Shown one piece after another: positions 48,841 to 57,159 of a stretch of 64,000 nt of DNA; the stretch's first letter is position 1; each line of letters begins with the position of its first letter. A program made the position numbers and the translations under genes. The stretch is taken from positions 1-64,000 of the IMG/VR virus record IMGVR_UViG_3300009030_000001; one strand, written 5' to 3'. The notes under the pieces are model-generated. The model was not told where the DNA came from and ran no database searches. It saw nothing but the letters and a program-made list of their open reading frames with translations. This DNA comes from a virus.

Positions 48841-49458
48841 ATGGCAACCCCACCAACAGGCAAGCCGGAAGGGCGACCGAGCAAGCGGTCGGAGGAGACG
48901 GACACGACCATTCTGGCCAATCTGACCACGTTCGGATGCAACGAACATGCCGCATCTACGGCCGGGGTTTCGTCGTCTACGTTCTACAAATGGATGCGCG
49001 AAGACCCCGAGTTTTCGCACAGATGCACGATAGCGCGGTCTAAGTTCACGTCTACGCAGTTGACTAGGGTAGTGAAGCGATCGATGGAGAAGGCAAACGT
49101 GAAGGACAAGGAAGGCAAACCAAGGACAGACAAGGATGGCAAGATCATCGAGCGGTCAACGGACAAGGCGATTGAAGCCGCCCAGTGGCTGTTGCTACAC
49201 CTGTCGCCATCGTTCCGAAGACGTCGTCCGAGTGATCCGGTGACCGACATTCTGGAGTTGCCGAAAGCGATTGATGCGGCAGGATGTCGCGCGGCGATGG
49301 ATCTCGTCATCCAGGCCGCGTCACGAGGCGAGATCTCGATGTTGGGCGCGAAGGACTACGCGGAACTGCTGGACCGTCAAGCGAAACGGATCACCGAGGA
49401 GGACTTGCAGGCCCAGATCGACGAATTGCGTGGGTTGATGGGCGATGCTGGCGCGTAG
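48841..49458 (+). CDS. Small terminase subunit-like DNA-binding protein
   Basis: The 205-residue product has an N-terminal helix-turn-helix (NLTTFGCNEHAASTAGVSSS then STFYKWMREDPEF), typical of phage small terminase or terminase-like recruiting proteins. A linker with basic residues and a helical end follow. The large terminase is 5 kb away on the other strand, so this could instead be a regulator or methyltransferase partner. Confidence 0.6.
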   Translation: MATPPTGKPEGRPSKRSEETDTTILANLTTFGCNEHAASTAGVSSSTFYKWMREDPEFSHRCTIARSKFTSTQLTRVVKRSMEKANVKDKEGKPRTDKDGKIIERSTDKAIEAAQWLLLHLSPSFRRRRPSDPVTDILELPKAIDAAGCRAAMDLVIQAASRGEISMLGAKDYAELLDRQAKRITEEDLQAQIDELRGLMGDAGA

Positions 49459-49491
49459 TGGACCAGATCCGTCGAAACCCGCCGGATTCGC

Positions 49492-49519
49492 TTGAACAGA
49501 TGCACATCACCCGTATAGT
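49492..49519 (+). promoter_or_regulatory. Phage promoter, TTGAAC-N16-TATAGT
   Basis: TTGAAC (49492-49497), a 16-base spacer and TATAGT (49514-49519) form the best copy of the recurring promoter. The leader repeats the GAGTTGGTGGACG element. It starts the run of small genes from 49569 or 49645. Confidence 0.7.
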
Positions 49520-49568
49520 GCCTTGTGGTCAACCGAGTTGGTGGACGTGAACAGGAACCTAGAAATCG

Positions 49569-49652
49569 ATGGCAAGTGACAACACGACGGGAGAAGAAGG
49601 CTGGGATAGGCACAGCGTTGTGAGATCAACCCCCGGAGACCCCCATGAGTGA
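49569..49652 (+). CDS. Possible 27-residue leader peptide
   Basis: ATG 49569 opens 27 codons (MASDNTTGEEGWDRHSVVRS) ending in TGA eight bases inside the next gene (start 49645), the ATGAGTGA overlap used throughout this genome. It is the first start after the promoter at 49492. Its small size keeps confidence low. Confidence 0.35.
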   Translation: MASDNTTGEEGWDRHSVVRSTPGDPHE

Positions 49653-49932
49653 GCGAGATCGGGTTCGTAGAGGGCATCTGGTGACTCGTGAGAATCATCC
49701 ACTGTGGGGCACCAACGATTTGTGGTGGCACGTAGGCGACTTGCACGTCTACATCAAATCCCTACGGGACTCCCTCGCCGCCACTGAGAAGGTGGTGAAG
49801 TTTGCAAGGCATCGACCTGAGTGCCCCCTATGGCAGACCACTCGACCGCAGAACTTCACTTGCGACTGTGGATACGACGAAGCCCTCGCCGCCCTAGACA
49901 CCACCCCCAAGGGAGGAGAAGACCATGAGTGA
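49645..49932 (+). CDS. Small protein with EKVVxxAR motif
   Basis: The 95-residue product has WHVGDLHVYIKSLRDSLAAT, EKVVKFARHRPECPLW and FTCDCGYDEALAALDT. EKVVxxAR followed by a short cysteine region and an AL-x-LD/AAL end is shared with the next gene and with 26189. Function unknown; the family is expanded in this phage. Confidence 0.55.
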   Translation: MSERDRVRRGHLVTRENHPLWGTNDLWWHVGDLHVYIKSLRDSLAATEKVVKFARHRPECPLWQTTRPQNFTCDCGYDEALAALDTTPKGGEDHE

Positions 49933-50170
49933 GCGATGGGAAGAGATCAGAGACGAGATCAATAACGTCTACATCCCACTGCCAGCGTCCGGGGATACAC
50001 GCTGGGATCAGCTAGGCATCGCTGCCAAGCGCATCGCTGCCGCTGAGAAGGTGGTGGAGGCTGCGAGGCCCCTAATGGAGACGGAGGTTGGAGACTACGC
50101 CGCGCACCTGACTGCGCTGCTGATTTTGAAGCAAGCCCTAGACAACACACCCAAGGGAGAAGAGTCGTGA
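49925..50170 (+). CDS. Small protein with EKVVEAAR motif
   Basis: The 81-residue product has KRIAAAEKVVEAARPLMETE and a helical end (LTALLILKQALDNTPKGE). It is a paralogue of the preceding gene without the cysteines. It overlaps both neighbours. Function unknown. Confidence 0.55.
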   Translation: MSERWEEIRDEINNVYIPLPASGDTRWDQLGIAAKRIAAAEKVVEAARPLMETEVGDYAAHLTALLILKQALDNTPKGEES

Positions 50171-50388
50171 CCAGCGTATTGTACTGCACGAAGCACGGCC
50201 AAGTATCGCCCACCACGGTTGGAACATGCCCGAACTGTCCCAGTCAGATCGACATCACGCCGCTACCGGAACCATCCACACGGCCAAACCAAGGCTGGCT
50301 GTGCCCAGCGTGCGGACGAGGCAACGCGCCATTCGTGACGCAGTGCAGTTGTGAACCCAAGGGAGTAGGAGAAGACACATGCAACTAG
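50167..50388 (+). CDS. Small double zinc-ribbon protein
   Basis: GTG 50167 gives 73 residues. CTKHG, CPNC, CPACGRG and CSCEPK supply up to four cysteine pairs, suggesting two zinc ribbons. It is coupled to its neighbours by overlaps. Function unknown; a role in RNA or DNA binding is inferred from the fold. Confidence 0.55.
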   Translation: MTSVLYCTKHGQVSPTTVGTCPNCPSQIDITPLPEPSTRPNQGWLCPACGRGNAPFVTQCSCEPKGVGEDTCN

Positions 50389-50594
50389 CGAATGAATCAG
50401 CGGCTATCGCGCTCGACGTTGTGGACCCTGACCCGGAAACGGTGGAAGCCCTCAACGCCAAGATTCGACAGTTCTTGGAGCTTGCCGTAGACACGCGAGA
50501 CCAACACCGGGAAGTGACGTTCCGCCTCGCCTGCGCCCTCGCCGACTTCGCAGACGTGTGGGCACCCAAGGGAGTAGGAGGCGAAGGCACATGA
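50379..50594 (+). CDS. Hypothetical helical protein
   Basis: The 71-residue product has ALDVVDPDPETVEALNAKIR and DTRDQHREVTFRLACALADF, two amphipathic helices. It overlaps both neighbours. Function unknown. Confidence 0.5.
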   Translation: MQLANESAAIALDVVDPDPETVEALNAKIRQFLELAVDTRDQHREVTFRLACALADFADVWAPKGVGGEGT

Positions 50595-52006
50595 TTGAGA
50601 ACACACCAGACCCATCGTTCTATCACGAGTCGATCGCGACATGGCTGGCAGCAGGCGGTGACTTCACCGTGGAGGGGCAGTCGTTCGTGAAGTCGAAACC
50701 GGGGATGAGCGAGCGCAACGGCCGACGCGTGTTTGAGCAACACTTTTGGCTGATTCAAGAACGCTGGGTGAAGCTCGCCGTGTCGATCCGGCCCACCAGC
50801 CCGCTCGCGGACTGCTTCGCGACGATGGGATACGGACACACCGCGACGAGTGCGCCTGTGTTCATGCGGCGTGGCACGTACATCGGTACAGGCGCAGCCG
50901 ATGTCTATCTGGACTTCAACGAGGGCATGTGCGTGCATGGCCAAGGCGCATCGTCTGTCCATTTTACGTTCAACTTTGAAACCGGTAAAACCGGCCCCGT
51001 CACCACATCGAAAGACGCAACCAAGAACGTCCCGCATGACGGCAATCAGACCGGCGGGCACTGGCCGTACATGCAAGTCACGACGCCGTTGGAGACTGGC
51101 ACGATTGACGACTGGCGCCGACGACTCTACGCGCACGCACGCTACGGCGGACGGTTCGTACACAAGGACACAGGCATCGTCGTAACCGAGACGGACTGGC
51201 CCAAGGCCGTGCTGCAAAACGGCACGCACTTCCACCGCGAGACGAAGACGTGGATCAACTACACGCATCCATCAGAACCGTGGCGGGACAAAGGCGACAT
51301 GCGCACCGCGGACGATCAGCACTTCAGCGTGTACGATGCGCTGTGCGAGGTCTACACGGAATACCCATGGGACGAAGGGCTGCGCTGGGAGGTGATCTTC
51401 GCAGCGAACCGGTTCCTGTTCCAGATCCCGGGCCATGACAAAGGCACTTACCAGTGGGATCCGGGGCAGGCCAGAGCGATGGGGCGCATCCCGAAGTTTG
51501 CGGCGAAGTGCGTCAAGGCGCTCCTTGCTGCCGGAGAGGATGATCTTGCGAAACAGGTAGGGATCCGGTCGGCGCAGCGGCTGAACAATCAGGTCAACGA
51601 GTTCCGTGACAACGTCGTCAACGGTCGGACGCCCTGGCCGAACTTCGAGGGGCGTGGCAAGCACTCGCCGGCCGAGATCGGTATCTGGTGGTGGGGTCTG
51701 GATGCGGCGCGGAAGATGTTCGCCGAATACGGCGTCGACTTCCTGGAGGCAGAGGTGCGCTACATGATGAACGTGATCGCGCGGTTCTGCTTCGACTCGT
51801 TCTTCTGGAAGGATGGCCGTCTGGAACTGCCGTACTACGTGCGCACCGACGACACCCATCCGCGATCACCATCAGGCGGCAGACACTTCGCTTGGCTCGC
51901 GTCACGACACGCCGACGTCCGCACCCTCGACGACGAGACCAAGATGGATGCCATGATCGATATGGGGAATGGAATCGAGGCCCGGTTCAAGGGTGATCTG
52001 GCGTGA
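50591..52006 (+). CDS. Large hypothetical protein
   Basis: ATG 50591 overlaps the previous stop (ATGA) and gives 471 residues. It is rich in Trp, His and Tyr. The N-terminal half is beta-like (RRVFEQHFWLIQERWVKLAV; FMRRGTYIGTGAADVYLDFN) and the C-terminal half is helical, with AEIGIWWWGLDAARKMFAEY and EAEVRYMMNVIARFCFDSFF. The helical half could be an alpha/alpha-toroid as in glycan-acting enzymes, but no active site is identified. Function unknown. Confidence 0.5.
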   Translation: MIENTPDPSFYHESIATWLAAGGDFTVEGQSFVKSKPGMSERNGRRVFEQHFWLIQERWVKLAVSIRPTSPLADCFATMGYGHTATSAPVFMRRGTYIGTGAADVYLDFNEGMCVHGQGASSVHFTFNFETGKTGPVTTSKDATKNVPHDGNQTGGHWPYMQVTTPLETGTIDDWRRRLYAHARYGGRFVHKDTGIVVTETDWPKAVLQNGTHFHRETKTWINYTHPSEPWRDKGDMRTADDQHFSVYDALCEVYTEYPWDEGLRWEVIFAANRFLFQIPGHDKGTYQWDPGQARAMGRIPKFAAKCVKALLAAGEDDLAKQVGIRSAQRLNNQVNEFRDNVVNGRTPWPNFEGRGKHSPAEIGIWWWGLDAARKMFAEYGVDFLEAEVRYMMNVIARFCFDSFFWKDGRLELPYYVRTDDTHPRSPSGGRHFAWLASRHADVRTLDDETKMDAMIDMGNGIEARFKGDLA

Positions 52007-52461
52007 CGGACAGACCGCCGATCAGGCTAATCCTGCCGTACCCGCCGACCATCAACACGTACTACCGATTCGCGCCGGGCGATACCCAGCCGAGGATAAG
52101 CCCAAAAGGGCGAGCGTACCAAACGCGGATCACGATGCTATGCATGCGGGTGAAGCCATTCCGAATGGACGAACGCCTGCACATGACGATCGGCGCGTGG
52201 GTGCCAGACAAGCGGATGCGAGACATCGACAACATCGAAAAGCCGCTGATCGATTCCATGGAGAAGGCTGGCATCTACCCCAATGACGAACAGATCGACG
52301 TGCTCTCGATCGATCGGTTGTTCTCTGATCCGATCCGTCCGGGTGTCCGGTTCCTTGACGGTGAGGTCTATGTGACGATCCGACTGGCCCAGGACATGGA
52401 GTTACGAGTGGCCGCGTTCCTCGAAGACTTCGGTTCCATCAAAACCGTCGACTCGCTCTGA
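52003..52461 (+). CDS. rusA: RusA-like Holliday junction resolvase
   Basis: GTG 52003 gives 152 residues. The start LILPYPPTINTYYR and the core RDIDNIEKPLIDSMEKAGIY with NDEQID contain RusA metal-binding aspartates (D74, D76, D84) and the basic K80. RusA enzymes resolve branched DNA and, in phages, help process replication or packaging intermediates. It complements the YqaJ/RecT module. Confidence 0.85.
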   Translation: MTDRPPIRLILPYPPTINTYYRFAPGDTQPRISPKGRAYQTRITMLCMRVKPFRMDERLHMTIGAWVPDKRMRDIDNIEKPLIDSMEKAGIYPNDEQIDVLSIDRLFSDPIRPGVRFLDGEVYVTIRLAQDMELRVAAFLEDFGSIKTVDSL

Positions 52462-52503
52462 ATTATGTATACGATGGCGGCATTCCAACCACAGGAGCAG
52501 AAC

Positions 52504-52608
52504 ATGCCAAGACACATCCCGGCCAGGAAGAAGACGAAGAAGGCCACGAAGAAGGTGGTGGTTCCCAAGAAGGTGACGAAGAAGAAGGGCGGGCGGCGGA
52601 GGCGGTAG
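52504..52608 (+). CDS. Lysine/arginine-rich micropeptide
   Basis: ATG 52504 with AGGAGCAG upstream opens 34 codons. The product is almost entirely Lys, Thr, Val and Arg (MPRHIPARKKTKKATKKVVV, ending GGRRRR) and would bind nucleic acid non-specifically, like an H1 tail. A GTATAC palindrome lies 32 bases upstream. Confidence 0.5.
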   Translation: MPRHIPARKKTKKATKKVVVPKKVTKKKGGRRRR

Positions 52609-52613
52609 GGCGG

Positions 52614-52961
52614 ATGACAACCTGCGTCAATCACGAGTTCGAGAGCGATACGTCCACGACGTGCATGCATTGCGGCGATAGGTTCCCGCTCGTGAAGCGG
52701 AATCCTGGGTATCGAGATCGGTGCGAAGCCCAGATGGTGGCGTGGGTCGACGGTGATTCACGGCACAACGATATCGACGACGAGTGCTGCCCGGACTTTT
52801 CGTGCTGCTCCGAACAGCGGACGCCACGAGATCAGCGGGAAGCGTTCGCTGCTGCCACTGGCAGGGAACGGGAGATGATGCTGATGACGTTCATGAGTCG
52901 AGGAATCGAACTGATGGGACATGGCGGGAAGGTCCACATCGCAGGAAGGGAGGGCGGATAA
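52614..52961 (+). CDS. Zinc-binding hypothetical protein
   Basis: The 115-residue product has TCVNHEFESDTSTTCMHCGD and later CCPDFSCCSEQ. The first four ligands (C, H, C, C) match a rubredoxin-like zinc site. The end is a helix with Met-rich segment (EREMMLMTFMSRGIELM). Function unknown. Confidence 0.5.
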   Translation: MTTCVNHEFESDTSTTCMHCGDRFPLVKRNPGYRDRCEAQMVAWVDGDSRHNDIDDECCPDFSCCSEQRTPRDQREAFAAATGREREMMLMTFMSRGIELMGHGGKVHIAGREGG

Positions 52962-53299
52962 TGCCATATCACTCGTTCAAGATTACGAATCCAAAACCGA
53001 TGCCGTTCCTCGGCGAACAGTTCATGCCGACGCCCGGTGGCATCCTCGTCCCGAAGGACTCCGACCTAGCGAAACCAGCGGCTGATCACTTTACGCTTGC
53101 CAGTTGGATGGATCCGAAGTACGTGATCGACCCGGCGATGATGAAGGCGCAATTCAGCACTGGTAGCTACGCATGCGCCAAGGTCCAGCAGGCCGAGATG
53201 GACAAGGTCATCGAGAATCCCAAACGGCACACAAGCTCCGAGATTCGCCGGATCGGTAACTGCGCCGTCGCCGACCTACTCAAGATGAGGCGGTGGTAG
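52961..53299 (+). CDS. Hypothetical protein
   Basis: ATG 52961 overlaps the previous stop by one base and gives 112 residues. FKITNPKPMPFLGEQFMPTP and PGGILVPKDSDLAKPAADHF suggest a beta-rich small domain. The C-terminal helix (RIGNCAVADLLKMRRW) is basic. No family recognised. Confidence 0.5.
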   Translation: MPYHSFKITNPKPMPFLGEQFMPTPGGILVPKDSDLAKPAADHFTLASWMDPKYVIDPAMMKAQFSTGSYACAKVQQAEMDKVIENPKRHTSSEIRRIGNCAVADLLKMRRW

Positions 53300-53309
53300 G
53301 CCCGTCGCC

Positions 53310-53849
53310 ATGAACCGCCGCGCCGTCCTGAAATCTCTGATCAGGTCCGACGATGGCAAGCGTCTCGCGCTCGGAGTGCCAACTGATCTGTACGACCATC
53401 CACCGCGATGGGAACACATGCGCGGACGCAAGGCGATCGTCTGCCTGATGACCAGCTACGAACGTCTCATGGCTTCGGATGCACCGTTCAAAATCTCCGG
53501 GGTCGAGGGGAACACGATAGTCGTAGCAGCCACGGTCGCCCGCAATCTTCGCGCTCGTGCACCGTTGCCAACCGAGGCTACGCCACAGCCCACCGATACG
53601 ATCCGAGTAGCGCCGACTCGTAGAGAAGTCAGTGTGATGGTTTGCGATCCTGTCGTGTTCGACCTGTCCAGCTTCCTCAAGATCTTTAGATGGAAAGTAC
53701 CGCTGTCACACTACAGCGTGTCTTGGATGGGAGAAGACGGGTCGATTCAGCACATGGCGAGTCCGTTCGGATTCCATCTGGAGACGAGGTACGCGAGTAT
53801 CACGATGCCATTCACGGAGGGACTGGTCACATTTGCGCCCAATGGCTGA
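53310..53849 (+). CDS. Hypothetical protein
   Basis: The 179-residue product has MNRRAVLKSLIRSDDGKRLA, HMRGRKAIVCLMTSYERLMA and a beta-rich end (VPLSHYSVSWMGEDGSIQHM). No family recognised. It lies before the strand switch at 54.1 kb. Confidence 0.5.
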   Translation: MNRRAVLKSLIRSDDGKRLALGVPTDLYDHPPRWEHMRGRKAIVCLMTSYERLMASDAPFKISGVEGNTIVVAATVARNLRARAPLPTEATPQPTDTIRVAPTRREVSVMVCDPVVFDLSSFLKIFRWKVPLSHYSVSWMGEDGSIQHMASPFGFHLETRYASITMPFTEGLVTFAPNG

Positions 53850-53858
53850 CGATCCAGC

Positions 53859-54044
53859 ATGCTCGAAGTAGTCGACACAACCACCGCAGGATTCGGAGAC
53901 ATCGTGATCATCGACGGTCCGGTCCCTATCCTGCTGATCATCGAGCCGTATCGCGAGTCACGGCCTGAACTCATGACTCGCCCACGTTTGTTCGGCGTGG
54001 CCCCCGTCACCTGGGCGCCGGACCACCGTCGCAGGAAAGGTTGA
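53859..54044 (+). CDS. Hypothetical short protein
   Basis: The 61-residue product (MLEVVDTTTAGFGDIVIIDG, then PVPILLIIEPYRESRPELMT) has two hydrophobic strands. It is the last plus-strand gene before the convergent terminase gene. Function unknown. Confidence 0.45.
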   Translation: MLEVVDTTTAGFGDIVIIDGPVPILLIIEPYRESRPELMTRPRLFGVAPVTWAPDHRRRKG

Positions 54045-54047
54045 CCC

Positions 54048-54066
54048 GCGCCGGGGTGAGCCCGGC
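54048..54066. terminator. Hairpin between convergent genes, possible terminator
   Basis: GCCGGG and CCCGGC flank a short loop in the gap between the convergent genes ending at 54044 (+) and 54153 (-). No T-tract follows on either side, so intrinsic termination is not assured. The rest of the gap (54045-54152) shows no coding frame. Confidence 0.3.
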
Positions 54067-54152
54067 TGACTAAGCTCGCGGCGATCTACAACAATCGACC
54101 GCTGGCTTGGTTGCAATGGACATCGGCTCGCCCAGGGTGGCGGGCCGACTTG

Positions 54153-55730
54153 CTACCAGAGCGCATCCTCGCCGTACTGCGCCCCGTCGATCGGGAAGTC
54201 GGCATAAATTCGGTAGCCAAATCCATCCGAACAATGGGTGAGCATGCTGCCTTGGGTCTTCTCGATTTCGCGCGTGCCTTCCTTCGGGCACACGTCTTCG
54301 AAGTCAGTCACGAGATGCGGTGCCTTGTCCGGGTCGATGAGAGTGGAAACCGTGCCGTCGGTTGCCATCAGGTGGGCATTGACGGCGTTGGTCCTGGATA
54401 CTTCAGGTGGGTTGGCGCGTGGAACCCGGAACATACACCGATCGGGGAACTGCTTTCGCGCCATCTCGCGGATGATGTCCCAGTCTGATCCTCGCACGGA
54501 TGTTGTCTTCTTCGCTCCGCCGGTAGCATCGCCGAAGAACCTGACCCGGCCCTTGTGCTGGCCCCAGTCCTTGTTGAACTGCTCCATGACCCGGGGCGTA
54601 TTCGACATCGATTGGATCCAGACTTCGCCGATGACTGCGGTGACGACGTTGGCGACATCGGATCTCGGCCCGGTGTAGGGTTGCTCCTGCGAGATGATCA
54701 GGACGCCGGGAGCAGTGTTGAAGTCGGCGGATACGTCGATCGGTAGACGTGGGTCGTAATCCAAGTGCACGAGGTGCGCTTCGCGGCTGAACTGGTAGTA
54801 GATTCGGTCCCCGGTAGTCTCGAACGATGCCTCCCATTCCGAGGCGAAGGTCATCGGATCGGTGCGCCGCTGGATCCGTTCTAACTTGGCCGGCGACAGG
54901 ATGTCCTTCGACTTCCAAGTGAACCCATCGAAGTCTTGCCAGTCTGGCGTGTCGAGCTTCGCGTTGTCGTAGAACTTCTTGTAGTGCGGCCGACCACGAG
55001 GCACGCCGAAGATCCATGCCCAACCCTCGCGACCAACTTCCGTCAGCACGGCTTCAAGGTGCTTCTCCCACAGCTTGTCGCCCTTCCGCATGTCGCCGAA
55101 CTCGTCAACGATCATGCCGTCGACCGGCTTGCCTTCAACACGAGACGGCACGTCCAGTCCTCGGATTCGGATCTGCGCACCGTTCCACAGGTAGATGGTG
55201 AGTCGACCCTCGGAGATGTCAGTGATGAACCGCGGCGGGATGAATGCCTTGATGTCGTCCCAGAACAAGTCCCGAGCCTGATCGTGGGTTGGTGCACATG
55301 CGAAGAACCGGCCGTCGGGGTGGGCGTGAAACGACAGCGCACGCATGACGAAGAAACGCATCGCGCGCTCACTTTTGCCAGAACGTCTTCCCGACGGGAT
55401 GACCACGAATCGAGCGACGCAGTTCCACAGCGCGTGCTGGATGGCGTGGATGAACAGGGGGTACCAGCGCGGGGTCAGGACTCGGGGCCATTCCTCGCGC
55501 TTCAGGGCCAACACAGCCTCGAAGTCTTCTTCCGGGCCCGGTTTGTCGTAGTCCAGGTCCAGGGACTTCATCGCCGCGATGGTCTCGGCCAGATCCTCGC
55601 ACCGGTCCTTCCACTTGGTTGGTGGTTCGTTGCCGGTTCTGAGGAAGTCGCGGCCAGCCTGTTGGAACCCACGGTCGCCGAACAAGGCGCGGAGCTTGCG
55701 CAGAGTGGTCTTGAGGGTTCGGGTGCTCAC
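54153..55730 (-). CDS. terL: Terminase large subunit
   Basis: The 525-residue minus-strand product has a Walker A GRRSGKS (114-120), Walker B GMIVDEFGD (205-213), and a nuclease region with DVSADFNTAPGVLIIS and FGDATGGAKKT. This is a TerL motor that packages DNA into the prohead. A GIY-YIG gene overlaps its start. Head genes are not adjacent, and nearly everything else is on the plus strand, so the packaging gene has its own transcription unit. Confidence 0.9.
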   Translation of the reverse strand: MSTRTLKTTLRKLRALFGDRGFQQAGRDFLRTGNEPPTKWKDRCEDLAETIAAMKSLDLDYDKPGPEEDFEAVLALKREEWPRVLTPRWYPLFIHAIQHALWNCVARFVVIPSGRRSGKSERAMRFFVMRALSFHAHPDGRFFACAPTHDQARDLFWDDIKAFIPPRFITDISEGRLTIYLWNGAQIRIRGLDVPSRVEGKPVDGMIVDEFGDMRKGDKLWEKHLEAVLTEVGREGWAWIFGVPRGRPHYKKFYDNAKLDTPDWQDFDGFTWKSKDILSPAKLERIQRRTDPMTFASEWEASFETTGDRIYYQFSREAHLVHLDYDPRLPIDVSADFNTAPGVLIISQEQPYTGPRSDVANVVTAVIGEVWIQSMSNTPRVMEQFNKDWGQHKGRVRFFGDATGGAKKTTSVRGSDWDIIREMARKQFPDRCMFRVPRANPPEVSRTNAVNAHLMATDGTVSTLIDPDKAPHLVTDFEDVCPKEGTREIEKTQGSMLTHCSDGFGYRIYADFPIDGAQYGEDALW

Positions 55731-56098
55731 GCCTTCACAACGGCCATCTGTTTTCGACTAAGTCCAAAACGGGCGAGGATGATGTCGGCAGCATTTGCGT
55801 TCAGCTTCGATATCGGATCTCCAGGATTCTTGCAGATCATCCTCACCACGGGCTCTATCGATGGATTTGGCTCGTACCACTCTCCACGTAGACGCGTGAA
55901 CTGTCGCTTCAGAACACGGTGGCATCGCCTTTCGGTACGCTGTGACCCAGGTAACGTGAACACGATCGTCATCGGCAAGTGATTACCACTTTGCAGGACT
56001 TGCCGTCTGCGGTTCACATCGCTGGATGAGAATCCGACCTTGATTGCCCCGTCGCAGGCGATGCAATATACGGTTCCTTGGTGATGCGCATCAGTCAC
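55727..56098 (-). CDS. GIY-YIG-like nuclease (T5orf172/Mug113 type)
   Basis: The 123-residue product has GTVYCIACDGAIKVGFSSSD, then RRRQVLQSGNHLPM and ERRCHRVLKRQFTRLRGEWY. The VY-C...IKVGFS...R, then E-x-x-x-H-x-x-x, and EWYE order is that of T5orf172-type GIY-YIG domains. It sits 5' of terL in the same minus operon and overlaps it by four bases; a mobile, homing-type origin is likely. Confidence 0.75.
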   Translation of the reverse strand: MTDAHHQGTVYCIACDGAIKVGFSSSDVNRRRQVLQSGNHLPMTIVFTLPGSQRTERRCHRVLKRQFTRLRGEWYEPNPSIEPVVRMICKNPGDPISKLNANAADIILARFGLSRKQMAVVKA

Positions 56099-56628
56099 GA
56101 CCGAACCTCATCGAACCTGATGTCTTCGATTGTGCACGGGGCGCCGTGGTACGGTGTCAACGTCCCTGCGCGGAATTGCTTTCCGCGGTCTTTCCCTAGC
56201 ACGCTGTCTTGCACGTCTGGCGATTGCTTGCTCAACCATTTGCCGTAGGTCATCGACGATCCTTTCAGCCGGGCAATCTCAGCCTCCGCGTCGTCTAGTC
56301 GCTTGTGACACCAGCAGACTTCGCACCAGCCATTGGGACGGCCGTACTCGTCGACCGTGTCATCCGGACCGTCATGTATTCCTGGCATCGATAGTCCAGG
56401 AATCCCGATGTAGTGCGCACAGTCGCCGCGATGCGGACCGGCATGAAGACATCCATGCCGTAGCCTGAGATCGCCTCGTTGCCATCCACAGCATCTATCG
56501 TCAAGCAGCCACCGGTCCCGAGTAGTACCCCGAGGTTTCGACGCCGCAGCGAGGATCGCACTGGGCAGCAGGCCAGCCAGAGGTAGCGGGATCAGTCCCG
56601 CGAGAAGTGCACGTCGGTCCATGGTCAT
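56095..56628 (-). CDS. Signal-peptide protein with head-morphogenesis-like C-terminus
   Basis: The 177-residue product starts MTMDRRALLAGLIPLPLAGL with a cleavable signal (to about residue 28). A Cys/His/Trp-rich middle follows (RDRWLLDDRCCGWQRGD; EVCWCHKRLDDAEAEIARLK). The C-terminus, TYGKWLSKQSPDVQDSVLGK followed by RGKQFRAGTL, matches the end of Mu gpF/SPP1 gp7-type minor head proteins. A secreted signal joined to a head-protein end is odd and may be a chimera. Confidence 0.55.
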   Translation of the reverse strand: MTMDRRALLAGLIPLPLAGLLPSAILAAASKPRGTTRDRWLLDDRCCGWQRGDLRLRHGCLHAGPHRGDCAHYIGIPGLSMPGIHDGPDDTVDEYGRPNGWCEVCWCHKRLDDAEAEIARLKGSSMTYGKWLSKQSPDVQDSVLGKDRGKQFRAGTLTPYHGAPCTIEDIRFDEVRS

Positions 56629-56655
56629 CCTGTTTCTCCTGTTGGTGTGCAGAAT

Positions 56656-57159
56656 CTAGACGCCGCGCTCCGCAGCATCCTTGATCCCAGCGGCAAGCCG
56701 GTTCGACTCCATGTACTTGTTGCGTCTCTGTGCCGGGTACCATTCATCCTCGCGCCAGCGATCTGCATGTCCCTTCCAGTCCCGCGCGAACTTGACCCTA
56801 TTCGGGCGCCCATCGTCGGCTTCGCCTTCGACCCTCACAGATTCGTAGGCATCAAAGATCAAAAACCATGCAGAGTACATCGCACCCATCAGGCGCTCGT
56901 TCTCGGCCTTGAGTTCGTCGCGTTCCTTCGCGACTTCTTGGAGAGTGTCGGCCACGCTACCGATCTCGGCCCGCTGATGTGCGATCAGACCGCCAACGGA
57001 AGTCGCATCGGTTCCATGCAGGGCTTCGAGGCATTCGGCCTTCCAACTATTGACCTCGGCTTGCGCTTCGTCCTTCTTGGGCTTGGAGTCAAGCGAAGAT
57101 CGGAACGAGAAGGGGATGAGAGCCGCAATAGCGGACAGCGAGAACAGTCGACGATTCAT
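56656..57159 (-). CDS. Exported coiled-coil protein
   Basis: The 167-residue product has a signal sequence (NRRLFSLSAIAALIPFSFRS) and a coiled coil (IGSVADTLQEVAKERDELKA, ENERLMGAMY). The C-terminal third is Trp/Arg-rich (KFARDWKGHADRWREDEWYP). It precedes the spanin-like gene in the minus-strand cluster and could be a periplasmic partner. Function unknown. Confidence 0.55.
   Translation of the reverse strand: MNRRLFSLSAIAALIPFSFRSSLDSKPKKDEAQAEVNSWKAECLEALHGTDATSVGGLIAHQRAEIGSVADTLQEVAKERDELKAENERLMGAMYSAWFLIFDAYESVRVEGEADDGRPNRVKFARDWKGHADRWREDEWYPAQRRNKYMESNRLAAGIKDAAERGV

Noticed and set aside
54111-55982. Long plus-strand frames opposite the terminase gene
   Set aside because: The minus-strand frame has clear TerL motifs; the plus frames are complementary shadows.
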